This document shows positions 7,741-16,835 of a stretch of 64,000 bases of DNA, piece after piece; the stretch's first letter is position 1, and the number at the start of each line of letters is the position of its first letter. A model generated the notes under the pieces. That model had not been told where the DNA came from. It saw only the letters and a program-made list of their open reading frames with translations, and did no database searches. The DNA is from Nitrososphaerota archaeon (GTDB taxonomy: Archaea > Thermoproteota > Nitrososphaeria > Nitrososphaerales > Gagatemarchaeaceae), in contig JAPCJI010000001.1 of the NCBI GenBank assembly GCA_027887005.1, positions 310,001-374,000 on the forward strand. The letters are read 5' to 3'. Made by a program: the position numbers and the translations under genes.

Positions 7741-9187
7741 GGTAAGCGCAGAGCGCCGCCAACCTCGCAGGCAGTTCGGCGACGGGGAACCTCTGCTGGC
7801 TCCGGTCATCTCTGACTCTCAGGGTCACAGTCTTGTCAGCCAGGGTCTGATAGTCCACGGTGATGCAGTACGGCACGCCTATGTCGTCAGCCCTTGCGTA
7901 GCGCTTCCCGATCGAGCCCGTGCGGTCGTAGAACACATCCAAGGTGTTTTGGAGCTCGTCTGTGATGCGGAGGGCCTCTTCCTCGAGCCCGTCCTTGTTG
8001 ACCAGCGGAAAGACCCCTGCCTTGTAGGGAGAGATGTAGGACCTCAGGATCAGCCAGGTCCTGTCCCCCTCTGCTCTCATGGAGCTCTCGAGGACTGCGT
8101 AGAGGCTCCTGTCCACTCCCATGGACATCTCGAAGACGTGCGGAAGGACCTTCTCCCCCTCGTCGTCTACGGTGAAGTTTGTCCCGCTCACGGCAGCATG
8201 TCGGCTCAGGTCGTAGTCACCTCGGTAGTTGCAGGCCACAAGTTCTAGCCATCCCACCGAGAGTTCGACCTCCAGGTCGAAGGCAGCCTTGGAATAGAAT
8301 GCTCTGTCCTCCTCTGAAAGGATCCTAAAGCGGAGCTTCTCCATCGGAAGGCCTGCCGCCTCGTAGAAGCCGAGAAGGAGAGATAGGTAGTGGCCGACCA
8401 GCGCATTGGGCAGGAGGCCCTTTGCAACGGCCTCGGAGACCTTGACCCTGTGGAGGGAGCCGTCGGGGCTCATCAGGGACATCTCCCTGTCCCCGGCGGA
8501 CCAGGGCCGAGGAACGCCGGCTCGGTTCGGGTTGAAGAAGACCTCCACCTCGGCCTGGTTGAGCTCGCGCATGCGGAGCAACCCCTGCCTGGGCGCGATC
8601 TCGTTCCGGAAGCTCCTCCCGAACTGGGCCACGCCGAAGGGGAGCTTCACCCGCTGAGTCTTGTGCAGAAGAGGGAAGTCGACGAATATGCTCTGGCAGG
8701 TTTCGGGCCGCAGGTAGGCCTCCTCCTGGACCGGGCCGATGCCGACCCTGAACATCATGTTGAACCTGCTGGTGCCGGACAGGGGGGCCCCGCACTTCAG
8801 GCACCTGACTCCGGCCTTTTCCATCATCGAATCGTAATCCGAGTCCTGGAGCTTCTCGGGGACCGGCTTCTTCGTCTTGTCCTCGATGAGCTTGTCGGGC
8901 CTGAAGACGGAACCGCACTTCGGACACTTGACGAAGGGGTCCGTGAAGCTGGCAAGGTGACCTGAGGCTTCGAAGACCGCCTTCGGGAGGATCTGGGAAC
9001 CGTCGATCTCCAGCATGCCGTCTCGCTTGACAATCGTCCTCCGCCAGAGCTCGACCAGGTTGTTCCTCATGGCCACGCCCAGGGGCCCGTAGTCCCAGAA
9101 GCCTGCAGGAGAGTTTGGGTAGCTGTCTGCGGACTTGAAGAAGAAGCCCTTCTGCTGGGCGAGGCGGGTCACGTCTTCGAAGGACAT
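7703..9187 (-). CDS. glyS: Glycyl-tRNA synthetase (archaeal/eukaryotic dimeric type)
   Basis: The 494-residue class II synthetase charges tRNA-Gly. It starts with the typical FEDVTRLAQQKGFFFKSADSY segment, has a zinc-type insertion (CPKC at about 89 and CLKC at about 128), motif 2 around FRNEIAPRQGLLRMRE, motif 3 around FEMSMGVDRSLYAVLE, and a C-terminal anticodon-binding domain of about 100 residues (ISPYKAGVFPL onward). The length is at the short end for the family. It stands alone with a TATA element 30 bases upstream of its ATG. Confidence 0.96.
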   Translation of the reverse strand: MSFEDVTRLAQQKGFFFKSADSYPNSPAGFWDYGPLGVAMRNNLVELWRRTIVKRDGMLEIDGSQILPKAVFEASGHLASFTDPFVKCPKCGSVFRPDKLIEDKTKKPVPEKLQDSDYDSMMEKAGVRCLKCGAPLSGTSRFNMMFRVGIGPVQEEAYLRPETCQSIFVDFPLLHKTQRVKLPFGVAQFGRSFRNEIAPRQGLLRMRELNQAEVEVFFNPNRAGVPRPWSAGDREMSLMSPDGSLHRVKVSEAVAKGLLPNALVGHYLSLLLGFYEAAGLPMEKLRFRILSEEDRAFYSKAAFDLEVELSVGWLELVACNYRGDYDLSRHAAVSGTNFTVDDEGEKVLPHVFEMSMGVDRSLYAVLESSMRAEGDRTWLILRSYISPYKAGVFPLVNKDGLEEEALRITDELQNTLDVFYDRTGSIGKRYARADDIGVPYCITVDYQTLADKTVTLRVRDDRSQQRFPVAELPARLAALCAYPRRPASQPEPPA

Positions 9188-9214
9188 TGTCGCCCTTCGG
9201 TCGGAGTTGACTGG

Positions 9215-9220
9215 ATATAT
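9215..9220 (-). promoter_or_regulatory. TATA box of glyS
   Basis: ATATAT is centred about 30 bases from the ATG at 9187. The remaining sequence up to 9440 is lower in GC than its surroundings and holds no ORF or RNA that I can support. Confidence 0.55.
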
Positions 9221-9467
9221 GCTAGACGGGTCTCAATTCGCTCGCGCGCCGCTTTCTGGGATTGATTCTGCCTACTCTACGATAGACTTGTAGCCGTATA
9301 GACGTTCAAACAAGCGAATCTACTGAGGGTCAAGAGATCTGAATCTACGTACTTCGCGCCAATCCCGGACTTTAGAACATTGGCAAAGAGGAGATTTCAG
9401 AAGGTCACGAAGACAGAGACACCTTGTCGCTGGAAGAACCCCGTTAAGCTTATCGAACGGCCCTCAC

Positions 9468-10310
9468 TTGGCGCAGGGGGGTACAAGATTGATTGAGGTG
9501 GCTGGAAGGTTCTCGCTAAGGTTATCCGTAACCGTGGTCCTGCTTTGCGTAGTAAGCGCCGTCAGTGGGGTCCTTGTTGGTGCGAGCTTCTTCGCGCGAA
9601 CGACATCAACACTGCAAACCACTACGGCATTCAACAACATCAACGGCACTCGCACTGCAACCGTCATAGGGACAGTGGAGAATGCTTACCTTTTAACAAA
9701 CGGATCGCTGGTGGTCACTTATCGCGCAGGAGGCTACGATGTACTGGCCTTTGGGACTGGCTTCTTGTGTGCGCCCTCGCATGATGAACAAGCTTGGGGC
9801 CCCGTAGCAACCAACCAGTCTGTCGTCCTAAGAACGAACTTGGGAGAGAATCTCACTGAAGGTACCAGCTGCGGGTTCTTTGTGACACCGAACAGCAACA
9901 ATGCACCGATTGTGGACATGAAAGTGTATCCCAAAGTCGCTGCGGCAATCCCATCGCCTGGGGGCCTCAATCTCACTTCAGCTTCGTTAGAGATTGTTCT
10001 GAATCGCGTTTGCACAACCGTTGGGTTACTGAATAACAATACATTTTGTTACAACCCAATTCATGTCACCGTCGCACTGAAGAACTCCGGGGCGAGTCCC
10101 ATTACATCAATAATCATCGAAACGATAGGCGTGGGCACAATCCCGAACCAGTCGTTTCTGTATGGCGGGGTTCCGGTTTCCCCGAGTAATCCTGTTCCAC
10201 CCAAAGCCGTCGCGCTACTTGATGAGGAAGGGCTCACGGGCAGCTCTTTCGTCTTCTGCGCCACATTCCAGAGCGGATCGGCGGCGTCGATCTACGTGGT
10301 CTTCCAATAG
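9468..10310 (+). CDS. Secreted or membrane-anchored extracellular protein, N-glycosylation-site-rich
   Basis: The 280-residue product has one hydrophobic segment (about residues 17-40), then a long extracellular-looking part rich in Asn, Thr, Ser and Val with at least five N-x-S/T sequons. Four Cys in the ectodomain may form disulfides. There is no recognisable catalytic domain, so it may be a surface-layer-associated or pseudopilin-like protein. Two TTG codons (9468 and 9489) are possible starts; the TATA-like TTAAGCTTAT near 9444-9453 fits either. Codon use is more A/T-rich than in neighbouring genes, which hints at recent acquisition or fast evolution. Confidence 0.65.
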   Translation: MAQGGTRLIEVAGRFSLRLSVTVVLLCVVSAVSGVLVGASFFARTTSTLQTTTAFNNINGTRTATVIGTVENAYLLTNGSLVVTYRAGGYDVLAFGTGFLCAPSHDEQAWGPVATNQSVVLRTNLGENLTEGTSCGFFVTPNSNNAPIVDMKVYPKVAAAIPSPGGLNLTSASLEIVLNRVCTTVGLLNNNTFCYNPIHVTVALKNSGASPITSIIIETIGVGTIPNQSFLYGGVPVSPSNPVPPKAVALLDEEGLTGSSFVFCATFQSGSAASIYVVFQ

Positions 10311-10396
10311 CGGCCACTTGGAAGATCTCGGCAAAGGGGAGAAATCCCATCCTTCTCGAGCGTCCGAGTATGTATCGGCCAGATTGACCGTTACAC

Positions 10397-10786
10397 TCAA
10401 CTGGCGACGATAAACTTGTATCCGTAGGTGATCTGCCCCGACTCCCCGTCAACCCTGGCCCGTCTGACTGTGGCCCTGACCTTCGCGCCGGTCTTCACAA
10501 GTTCGTCCGGCGAGTCGACTAGCTGGGTGAGGACCTTCGCCCCGTTTTCCAGCCTCACCAAAGCAAGGAAGAATGGCGCCTGGGCTTCAAACCCTGGGAG
10601 TGTCTCGTGGAGCTTCGTGTAGGTGATGATCTTTCCAGTCTGGGGCATCTGCTTGTCCTTCACACGCTCGGACCCGCACCCCCTGCAACGATAAACGGGG
10701 GGGAAGAACTCGTCGCCACAGTCTTCGCATTTGCTCCCGAGGAGCCGGTAGTATCTGTCGCGCAGCCGCCAGGACTGGATGGTCAA
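10397..10786 (-). CDS. DUF35 OB-fold / zinc-ribbon acyl-CoA-associated protein
   Basis: The 129-residue protein has an N-terminal rubredoxin-like zinc ribbon (CxxC at about 20-23, CxxC at about 34-37) and a C-terminal OB-fold. In characterised archaea this family bridges acetoacetyl-CoA thiolase and HMG-CoA synthase and channels the intermediate at the entry of the mevalonate pathway. Here it is the last gene of exactly that operon. Its start codon directly follows the thiolase stop. Confidence 0.9.
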   Translation of the reverse strand: MTIQSWRLRDRYYRLLGSKCEDCGDEFFPPVYRCRGCGSERVKDKQMPQTGKIITYTKLHETLPGFEAQAPFFLALVRLENGAKVLTQLVDSPDELVKTGAKVRATVRRARVDGESGQITYGYKFIVAS

Positions 10787-11950
10787 CTAGGACGCCCTCC
10801 CGAAGACATGAACAGCGCTCGTGGAGTCGACCCCTCCGATGTTTTGAGTCGCCGCGTACCGAGCACCCTCGACCTGGTTCTCCCCTGCGCGGTCGGTCAG
10901 CTGCATGTGAGCTTCGACTATCTGATACATGCCCGTGGCGCCGACTGGATGTCCCCGCGCCTTGAGCCCTCCAAATGTGTTGATGGGCAGGTCCGACCCT
11001 CTGCTGTATTTCCCTTCCTTCGCGTCCCGCGCCCCCATGCCCTTCTTCGAGAAGCCCATGGCCTCGAGCGAAAGCGCGCCCACCACCGAGAATGCGTCGT
11101 GCACTTCGAGGAGGTCGAGCTTCTTGGGAGAAAGCCCGGCCCGCTGCATCGCGCCCCTGAATGCGTGCCTGGTGGCTTTGAAATCGAGCATGTCGTCCCT
11201 CTCGTACAGGCTGAATTCTGCTGTGGAAACCTGGCCTCCCAGGACCTCGGTCATAGCTTTCCTTGCACCTGAGGCTGCCTTCTCGTTGACCAGGAGGACG
11301 GCGGCGGCCCCGTCCCCGACCGGGGCGCAGTCGAAGAGCCTCAGGGGATCGGCGATCATTGATGAGCGGCTTACCACGTCTGCAGTGATGGCCTTCCTGA
11401 ACTGGGCGTGCTCCGCAGTGACTGCGTTGGCGTGGTCGATGACCGGGATGGAGCTCAACTCGTCCCGGGAAACGTTCATCTGCTCCATGTAGTACCTTGC
11501 AAGAAGTCCGTTAAGGGCTGCGAAGGTGGCCCCCACGAACTGCGTGTATTCAGCGGATTCTGCCATCGACAGGGCCTGGGAGACCTCCTCGGGTTCCAGG
11601 TCCCTCATCTTCTCGACCCCGACTACCAGGGCCGAGTCGATGGCCCCACACTTCACGAGAGAATAGCCGAGATTGAACGCCGACCCACCAGACGAGCAGG
11701 CGGCTTCGACCTTGAACGCTGGGATGCCCGAGAGACCGAGCGCGCTTGCGAGCAGGGCGCCCAGGTGCTCCTGTCCGGCCCCGATGGCGCTGAACATATT
11801 GCCGACGAGGATCTGCTGAGGTTTGACCCTGGGTGCTCCCTTTAGGGCCATGCGAGATGCCTCCACTGCGAGGTCTGGCAGGGACTTTCCCCAGTGGTCG
11901 CCTATCTTTGTAAGGCCCGCTGAGGCAATGTAGACCTTGGATTTCGCCAA
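10787..11950 (-). CDS. Acetyl-CoA C-acetyltransferase (thiolase)
   Basis: The 387-residue thiolase of SCP-x/archaeal type condenses two acetyl-CoA to acetoacetyl-CoA for the mevalonate pathway. The nucleophilic Cys lies in VEAACSSGG (about residue 85), the catalytic His in the GHPVGATG motif (about 341), and the second His in LEVHDAFS (about 286). The TTG start is preceded by GGAG five bases upstream, a usable Shine-Dalgarno sequence expected for an internal operon gene. It lies between HMG-CoA synthase and the DUF35 protein, which are its complex partners in related archaea. Confidence 0.93.
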   Translation of the reverse strand: MAKSKVYIASAGLTKIGDHWGKSLPDLAVEASRMALKGAPRVKPQQILVGNMFSAIGAGQEHLGALLASALGLSGIPAFKVEAACSSGGSAFNLGYSLVKCGAIDSALVVGVEKMRDLEPEEVSQALSMAESAEYTQFVGATFAALNGLLARYYMEQMNVSRDELSSIPVIDHANAVTAEHAQFRKAITADVVSRSSMIADPLRLFDCAPVGDGAAAVLLVNEKAASGARKAMTEVLGGQVSTAEFSLYERDDMLDFKATRHAFRGAMQRAGLSPKKLDLLEVHDAFSVVGALSLEAMGFSKKGMGARDAKEGKYSRGSDLPINTFGGLKARGHPVGATGMYQIVEAHMQLTDRAGENQVEGARYAATQNIGGVDSTSAVHVFGRAS

Positions 11951-11958
11951 CTTTTCTC

Positions 11959-13002
11959 CTACTTGTGCAGTTTGTCTCTGAATTTACTGTAGATGGAGTA
12001 GTCTATCTTCAAACTGTGATTCATCAGCGACTTCACCGTCTGATTCCCTTTTCTTGCCTTCGTGATGCCGTCCAGGACCTCGATGCAGAAGGCGTCCGAC
12101 CCTGCGCCTGAGCCGAAGCTAGCGAGCAGGATCTTGTCCCCCGGTTTCGCTTCGTCGAGGACGGCCGCGAGGCCAATGGGAGAGCTGCCGGCGTAGGTGT
12201 TGCCGATCATAGGGTTGAGGAGCCCGGTCTTGATCTGCTCCAGGGTGAACCCCAGCCGCGTCGCCACCTCCACTGGGAACCGAGGGTTGGGCTGGTGGAA
12301 GACCGCGTAGGTGAAATCGGAGGCCTTGTGCCCTGTTTCCTCGAAGAGGGTGTTCACCGCGCTCTCGATGTGGAAGAAGTAGGCGGGCTCCCCAGTGAAT
12401 CTCGAAAGATGCCTGGGGTACTTCTCGTGCGACCTGCGCCAAAAGTCGCCCGTGTCGGACACGAAGGATGTGCTGCAGTCGATCACGGCTACGGCCTTCT
12501 TGCTCTTCCTGCCGATGACGTAGGCCGCCCCGCCGCTTGCAGCCGTGTACTCGAGGTCGTCCCCGGGACGCCCCTGAGCGGTGTCCATCCCCACGGCCAG
12601 ACCAGCCTCGATCATCCCGGAGCCCACCAGACCGGAGATGACCTGAATCGCTTCCGTCCCCGCCTTGCAGGCAAACTCCAAGTCGGCGGCTAGAGTGTGA
12701 TGCTGTCCGAGGGCCTGGGCGACCATGGTGCTGGTAGGCTTGACCGCGTAGGGCTTGGACTCGGTGCCGACGAAGACCGCGCCAAGCTTCTCCACGCCCG
12801 ACATCTTCACTGCCTGCTTCGAAGCCTCAATCGCCATGGTGACCGTGTCTTCGTCCATGGAAGCGACCGCCTTCTCGATGTTGGGGCCAGAGCCTCCCCC
12901 CTTCCAGACCCTTGCGATCTCCGTCGTAGGGAGTCTGTAGTAGGGGATGTAGGCTCCGTAGCCCAAGATTGCTGAAGGCTGCTTGCTTCTCATCACGTGC
13001 AT
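11959..13002 (-). CDS. Hydroxymethylglutaryl-CoA synthase
   Basis: The 347-residue enzyme adds acetyl-CoA to acetoacetyl-CoA, the committed step to isoprenoid lipids. Visible features are GYGAYIPYYRLP near the N-terminus, the catalytic Cys in FACKAGTEA (about residue 114) and the His-containing AVFHQPNPRFP (about 233). The size fits archaeal HMG-CoA synthases. It is the promoter-proximal gene of the three-gene operon. ATG 13002 is used; a second ATG three codons later is possible. Confidence 0.94.
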   Translation of the reverse strand: MHVMRSKQPSAILGYGAYIPYYRLPTTEIARVWKGGGSGPNIEKAVASMDEDTVTMAIEASKQAVKMSGVEKLGAVFVGTESKPYAVKPTSTMVAQALGQHHTLAADLEFACKAGTEAIQVISGLVGSGMIEAGLAVGMDTAQGRPGDDLEYTAASGGAAYVIGRKSKKAVAVIDCSTSFVSDTGDFWRRSHEKYPRHLSRFTGEPAYFFHIESAVNTLFEETGHKASDFTYAVFHQPNPRFPVEVATRLGFTLEQIKTGLLNPMIGNTYAGSSPIGLAAVLDEAKPGDKILLASFGSGAGSDAFCIEVLDGITKARKGNQTVKSLMNHSLKIDYSIYSKFRDKLHK

Positions 13003-13109
13003 GGGAGAATTTATCGTGCCAGCTTCATCCCGTAGTTAAATGATTAGGCAAATAAGCATTGTATTGATAGGCGATTGTCGAATCAACCGGGTCGACCCTG
13101 GAATACGGT

Positions 13110-13298
13110 CTAGACGGCCTTGATCTGCTTGACCACCGACGGCCTCGCCTTTCTGAATACCCGGTAGCCGCATATGCATTTGACCTCAGGAAGCTTCGAA
13201 AGCTCCTCCTGGGTGGTCCGAGTTCCGCACCTGACGCACTCGTACACCGCGCTGGCGAACACCTTCGCAGGCTGTTCTTTTGGTGTCTCTACTGACAA
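13110..13298 (-). CDS. rpo12: DNA-directed RNA polymerase subunit Rpo12 (RpoP)
   Basis: This 62-residue zinc-binding subunit has the diagnostic CVRCG at about 21-25, then CICGYRVFRKARP at about 41-53, matching archaeal Rpo12 and eukaryotic Rpb12. It contacts Rpo3 and Rpo2 in the core enzyme. The TTG start is 28 bases from a TATA element at 13323-13330, so the mRNA is leaderless. The N-terminal 15-residue extension is polar and unremarkable. Confidence 0.93.
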   Translation of the reverse strand: MSVETPKEQPAKVFASAVYECVRCGTRTTQEELSKLPEVKCICGYRVFRKARPSVVKQIKAV

Positions 13299-13322
13299 TT
13301 CAACGCACCTGAGGTTCTCGTC

Positions 13323-13330
13323 GTATATTT
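13323..13330 (-). promoter_or_regulatory. TATA box of rpo12
   Basis: On the minus strand this reads AAATATAC, centred 28 bases before the TTG start of rpo12. Confidence 0.55.
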
Positions 13331-13358
13331 GCCTTGCTCCGGATGTGTGTGCTCGGCT

Positions 13359-14072
13359 TCAACTAAGCGCGATCCTGAGGACCGCGACAAAGAACCTCAG
13401 CATGTCCCGAAGTCCTAGTTTGGACTTTCCTAGAGCTCTTGCGGAGAAGGTGTACGGGACCTCGACGATTCTCATGTTCGTTTTCAGAAGTTGGAGGGAT
13501 GCTACCTGAAACTCGAATCCCTTGGCAGGCAGGGGGGTGTTCGCCACTTCGGCGGCTGCCTTCGCCCCGTAGGCCCGGAAGCCTGACGTCGAGTCCCTGA
13601 CCGGGAGGCCGAGCAATGTCCTCGCATACCCGTTCGCTCCCTTGCTGACGACCCTCCTCCAGAAGTTCCATCCTGAAACCGAACCGCCTGCGATGTACCT
13701 CGAGCCTACTGCGACATCGGCCCCGCCCCTTACAGTCTTGACCAGCTCGGCGATGGCCGAGGGTGGGTGCTGGAGGTCCGCGTCCATCTCGACGATGATC
13801 TCTGGGGCCAGGGTTGAGATTGCTTCTTTGAACCCGTCCTGGTACGCGCTCCCGATCCCTCTCTTCTCAGTACGGACGAGGAGCCTCACCCAGGGTTCCC
13901 GAGAGGAGATCCCCCGCACGAGTTCCGACGTCCCGTCCGGGCTCGAGTCATCGACGAACAGCAAACTGAGCCCTTGTATCGCGCAATTCCTTACCTCGTC
14001 GACCAGCTTCGGGACGTTCTCCTTCTCATTGTAGGTTGGCACCACGACACAAATCCCCTGCGGCGATGCCAT
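13359..14072 (-). CDS. GT2-family glycosyltransferase (dolichol-phosphate mannose synthase-like)
   Basis: The 237-residue product has the DPM1 layout: VVVPTYNEKENVPKLV at the N-terminus, DDSSPDGT (about 41-48), the DADLQHPP metal/nucleotide site (about 97-104), GSRYIAGG and a C-terminal RDMLRFF segment. It lacks C-terminal membrane helices, like soluble DPM1. It would transfer mannose or another hexose from a nucleotide donor to dolichyl phosphate on the cytosolic face. It follows the DegT aminotransferase gene at 12 bases, so both are co-transcribed, next to a divergent GT-C-like membrane protein that could use lipid-linked sugars. Confidence 0.88.
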   Translation of the reverse strand: MASPQGICVVVPTYNEKENVPKLVDEVRNCAIQGLSLLFVDDSSPDGTSELVRGISSREPWVRLLVRTEKRGIGSAYQDGFKEAISTLAPEIIVEMDADLQHPPSAIAELVKTVRGGADVAVGSRYIAGGSVSGWNFWRRVVSKGANGYARTLLGLPVRDSTSGFRAYGAKAAAEVANTPLPAKGFEFQVASLQLLKTNMRIVEVPYTFSARALGKSKLGLRDMLRFFVAVLRIALS

Positions 14073-14084
14073 AGACGCGATCTC

Positions 14085-15215
14085 CTAGAGGAGGCCGCGG
14101 GTTGCAGCGATGAACGACCCGGCGACTCGTTTGATCTCTTCGGGGCCGAGCCTAGGATGGACAGGGAGGGAGAGGACGTGGTTCGAGGCCTCCTCAGTGT
14201 TCCTGAGGGTCCTTCTGCCATAGCCGAGCCGGACGTACAGCGGTGTCTTGTGGACCGGGAGCTTGAAGTAGACTGCAGCCCCGATGCCCGCTTCGTTGAG
14301 CCTCTTGAGGACCTTGTCCCTGTTCTTCCTGAGGCGCAAGGTGTACAGATAGTACGCGTGGGTCCTGTCAAGGGCGTCCTGGGTGAACTCAGACCCTTCG
14401 ACCATGGAGATTTCCTGCCCGAGGAGCTTCGCGTTTCGTGCTCGTGCTTTCAAGAACCCCGCGAGCTTGTCCATCTGGGACGAAGCGATTGCCGCTGGGA
14501 TCTCGGGCATCCGGTAGTTGAAACCCAGGTGCCTGGTGTCATAGCCGTGGACCATGCCGTGGTTCCTCACAAGCCGGAGCTTTTCCTCCATCTCGTCGCT
14601 GTTCGTGGAGACCGCTCCCCCTTCGCCGGAGGTCGCCACCTTGGTGGCGTACATGCTGAAGCAACCCGCGTCTGACAGCGTTCCTGTCTGCTTGCCCTTG
14701 TACTCCGCACCAAGGGATTCCGCTGCGTCTTCGACCACGCTGATGGAGTGGGTCGCCGCAGTCTCATTGATCTCGTCCATGTCTGCCGGGTAGCCGTAGA
14801 GGTGTACGGGTATCACAGCCCTCGTTCGCTTCGTGATCGCCCTCCTGAAAAGGACCGGGTCCAAGTTATAGTCCTTCTTCGTGTCCACGAAGACGGGCTT
14901 CGCCCCGCACGCGAGCACCACGTTCGCGGTCGCCACAAAAGTGAACGATGGAATGACCACTTCGTCCCCAGCCTTGACCCCAAGCGCCAGGAGGCTCGAG
15001 TGCAGCGCGGCTGTCCCCGAGTTCACCGCGACGACGTGCTTCACCCCTAGGAGCCTCCGCACCTTGGCCTCGAACTCCTTCACGTACTTGCCCCCCTCGT
15101 AGGACGCGTCGGTGAGCTTCCCGCTTTCAAGCACAGACAGGACTGAAGCCTTCTCCTCCTCGCCCAGGATGGGCACGTTGATCGGGATGAAGTCCAAATT
15201 CCCCGACTGCCCCAC
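14085..15215 (-). CDS. DegT/DnrJ/EryC1 (ArnB-like) PLP-dependent sugar aminotransferase
   Basis: The 376-residue enzyme makes amino sugars from keto nucleotide sugars. Family features are NSGTAALHSSLLALG (about 63-77), IPSFTFVATANVV, VEDAAESLGAEY, and the PLP lysine in SMYATKVAT (about 188). The GTG at 15215 is used, but a TATA-like ATTTGAAAG at 15228-15236 lies so close that a TTG at 15197 may be the true start. Together with the downstream DPM1-like gene it suggests synthesis of an amino-sugar-containing surface glycan. Confidence 0.9.
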   Translation of the reverse strand: MGQSGNLDFIPINVPILGEEEKASVLSVLESGKLTDASYEGGKYVKEFEAKVRRLLGVKHVVAVNSGTAALHSSLLALGVKAGDEVVIPSFTFVATANVVLACGAKPVFVDTKKDYNLDPVLFRRAITKRTRAVIPVHLYGYPADMDEINETAATHSISVVEDAAESLGAEYKGKQTGTLSDAGCFSMYATKVATSGEGGAVSTNSDEMEEKLRLVRNHGMVHGYDTRHLGFNYRMPEIPAAIASSQMDKLAGFLKARARNAKLLGQEISMVEGSEFTQDALDRTHAYYLYTLRLRKNRDKVLKRLNEAGIGAAVYFKLPVHKTPLYVRLGYGRRTLRNTEEASNHVLSLPVHPRLGPEEIKRVAGSFIAATRGLL

Positions 15216-15260
15216 AGAGCAAGACTATTTGAAAGTCATGAAGCTGTCCTCATCCCGCGC

Positions 15261-16262
15261 GTGATGAGAAGGCCATCGTGGAAGACGCTCGCGGTCATCT
15301 TCCTGGTCGCTGTCGGGGCAAGGCTGTTTCTGGTGGCCTTGCCTTTCGCCTACATCCCCGACATCTACTACTACGACGCCCAGGCAATCCAGGCCCTGTT
15401 CTCAGGGGCTGACCCCTACGGCCACAACTTCACCGTCCCGTCCGGCCTCCAGACCCCCGGGGCCCAGAATTCGTTCGCATACCTTCCGGGGGTACTCCTG
15501 TTCCTGGCCCCGTTCGGGGTGGCCGGGGACGTGCGCCTCGGCTTGATAGCCTGCGACCTCCTCGTCGGCTTCGCACTGTTATACATGGGTGGCAAGTGGG
15601 CGACTTTCGCCGCTGGGGCTTTCCTTCTTTTCCCCGCGACTGTGCTCTTTTCGACCTGGTACCCCAACGACACGCTGGTAGCCATGGCGTTCCTCGGCCT
15701 CGCGTTGATGCTCGAAGTCAAGGGAAAACCCTACGCTTCCGCTCTGTTCGTGGGCGCATCACTCGCCTCGAGCCAGTTCGTCTGGATCTTCTATCCGTTT
15801 TTCCTGCTGATCTACCTGAAAGGAAGGCGCCTCCGCCAGGCGGCGTTGGGGTTGGTGACGGCGGCCGCCATGGTAGCGCCCTTCCTTGTTTGGAGCCCCG
15901 CAGCCTTCATCCATGACACCGTCTTTTTCGAATTCGGGCGGCCTGTTCAGTCGCTCGTCACCCCTGAGCCCTTTGGATTGAACGTGAACCCCACCATAAG
16001 CGGCATCTCCATGACCTTCTTTGGCGCCCAAGTGGGGTTCGCAGTCAAGGCTGCGATACTCCTCATGGTCCTCGCGCTACTGCTCTACAGAACGAAGTCA
16101 TTCCCCTCTGCGTTGCTGAACGGCTCCATCTTCCTCCTGGCGGCGACCTTCATCCTCCCCAACGACTTTTCGCCCTGGTACCTCGAGCTCCCCTTCCAGC
16201 TGCTCCTTGCTCGCCTCGCCCTCGCCCCAACCGAGGGAGACGCTAGGGCCGCGAACCCTTAA
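15261..16262 (+). CDS. Polytopic membrane protein, GT-C glycosyltransferase-like
   Basis: The 333-residue protein has about eight to nine hydrophobic segments. After the first one, the first external loop carries an acidic, aromatic PDIYYYDAQA stretch (about residues 33-42) where GT-C enzymes place catalytic acidic residues. A second loop holds FSTWYPNDT. These features resemble polyprenyl-phosphate-sugar-dependent mannosyltransferases, though I cannot name the family with certainty. It is divergent from the DegT/DPM1-like operon and could use the lipid-linked sugar made there. The start is a GTG; an ATG follows one codon later. Confidence 0.68.
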   Translation: MMRRPSWKTLAVIFLVAVGARLFLVALPFAYIPDIYYYDAQAIQALFSGADPYGHNFTVPSGLQTPGAQNSFAYLPGVLLFLAPFGVAGDVRLGLIACDLLVGFALLYMGGKWATFAAGAFLLFPATVLFSTWYPNDTLVAMAFLGLALMLEVKGKPYASALFVGASLASSQFVWIFYPFFLLIYLKGRRLRQAALGLVTAAAMVAPFLVWSPAAFIHDTVFFEFGRPVQSLVTPEPFGLNVNPTISGISMTFFGAQVGFAVKAAILLMVLALLLYRTKSFPSALLNGSIFLLAATFILPNDFSPWYLELPFQLLLARLALAPTEGDARAANP

Positions 16263-16289
16263 AGCAGACTCGGGGTCGCGCATGCCGAA

Positions 16290-16835
16290 TTGGCCACGGG
16301 GCCTACGCTTACTCCGGGAACCAGACGAGTCTTCAGAGTAGTCACCTGGCTCTCCTTCGTCACCATCCTGGTGGTCGCCACCTACGGCGTCGTCGCTTCC
16401 TATGGGACCAAGTTGCCCGTCGGGCAGACCCTGGTCGACGTCTACTGGCCCATCTCGCCGTACTTTGCCCAGCCCGTCACCTACTTCAGCGTGGCCTGCA
16501 TCGCGTTCTTCTACGCCGGACTGAGAATCTGGCAGGAAAGGATCATGCGATGGCCCCCTGCCCTCCTCTCGTTCCTTCAGCTCTTCGGATTCGTCGTCGC
16601 CTTCTCCTCGGCCTACGAGGTTCTCTACAATTTCATGCTCTGGGGGTCGACCTACTCTATCGCCTGCGCCAACTCGATAATAGCACACACACCGTGCAAC
16701 CCCGACGTGATAATCAGCTCCTACCCCGTCCCCTGGAACCTGGTCTTTGCGACCAGGGCGTTCGCAGCCCTGTTCGTGATCAGCGGATACTCAGTCTACT
16801 ACCTGAGGCGCCTGTCCGGGTCAGAACTGATCTAG
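16290..16835 (+). CDS. Hypothetical membrane protein, four to five segments
   Basis: This 181-residue protein has hydrophobic segments at about 18-37, 58-76, 90-110 and 148-170. A loop between the third and fourth contains two Cys (about residues 126 and 135) that might pair outside the cell. No family is recognised. It starts with a TTG 27 bases after the GT-C-like gene and is probably co-transcribed with it; its 3' end overlaps the next convergent gene by four bases. Confidence 0.6.
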   Translation: MATGPTLTPGTRRVFRVVTWLSFVTILVVATYGVVASYGTKLPVGQTLVDVYWPISPYFAQPVTYFSVACIAFFYAGLRIWQERIMRWPPALLSFLQLFGFVVAFSSAYEVLYNFMLWGSTYSIACANSIIAHTPCNPDVIISSYPVPWNLVFATRAFAALFVISGYSVYYLRRLSGSELI

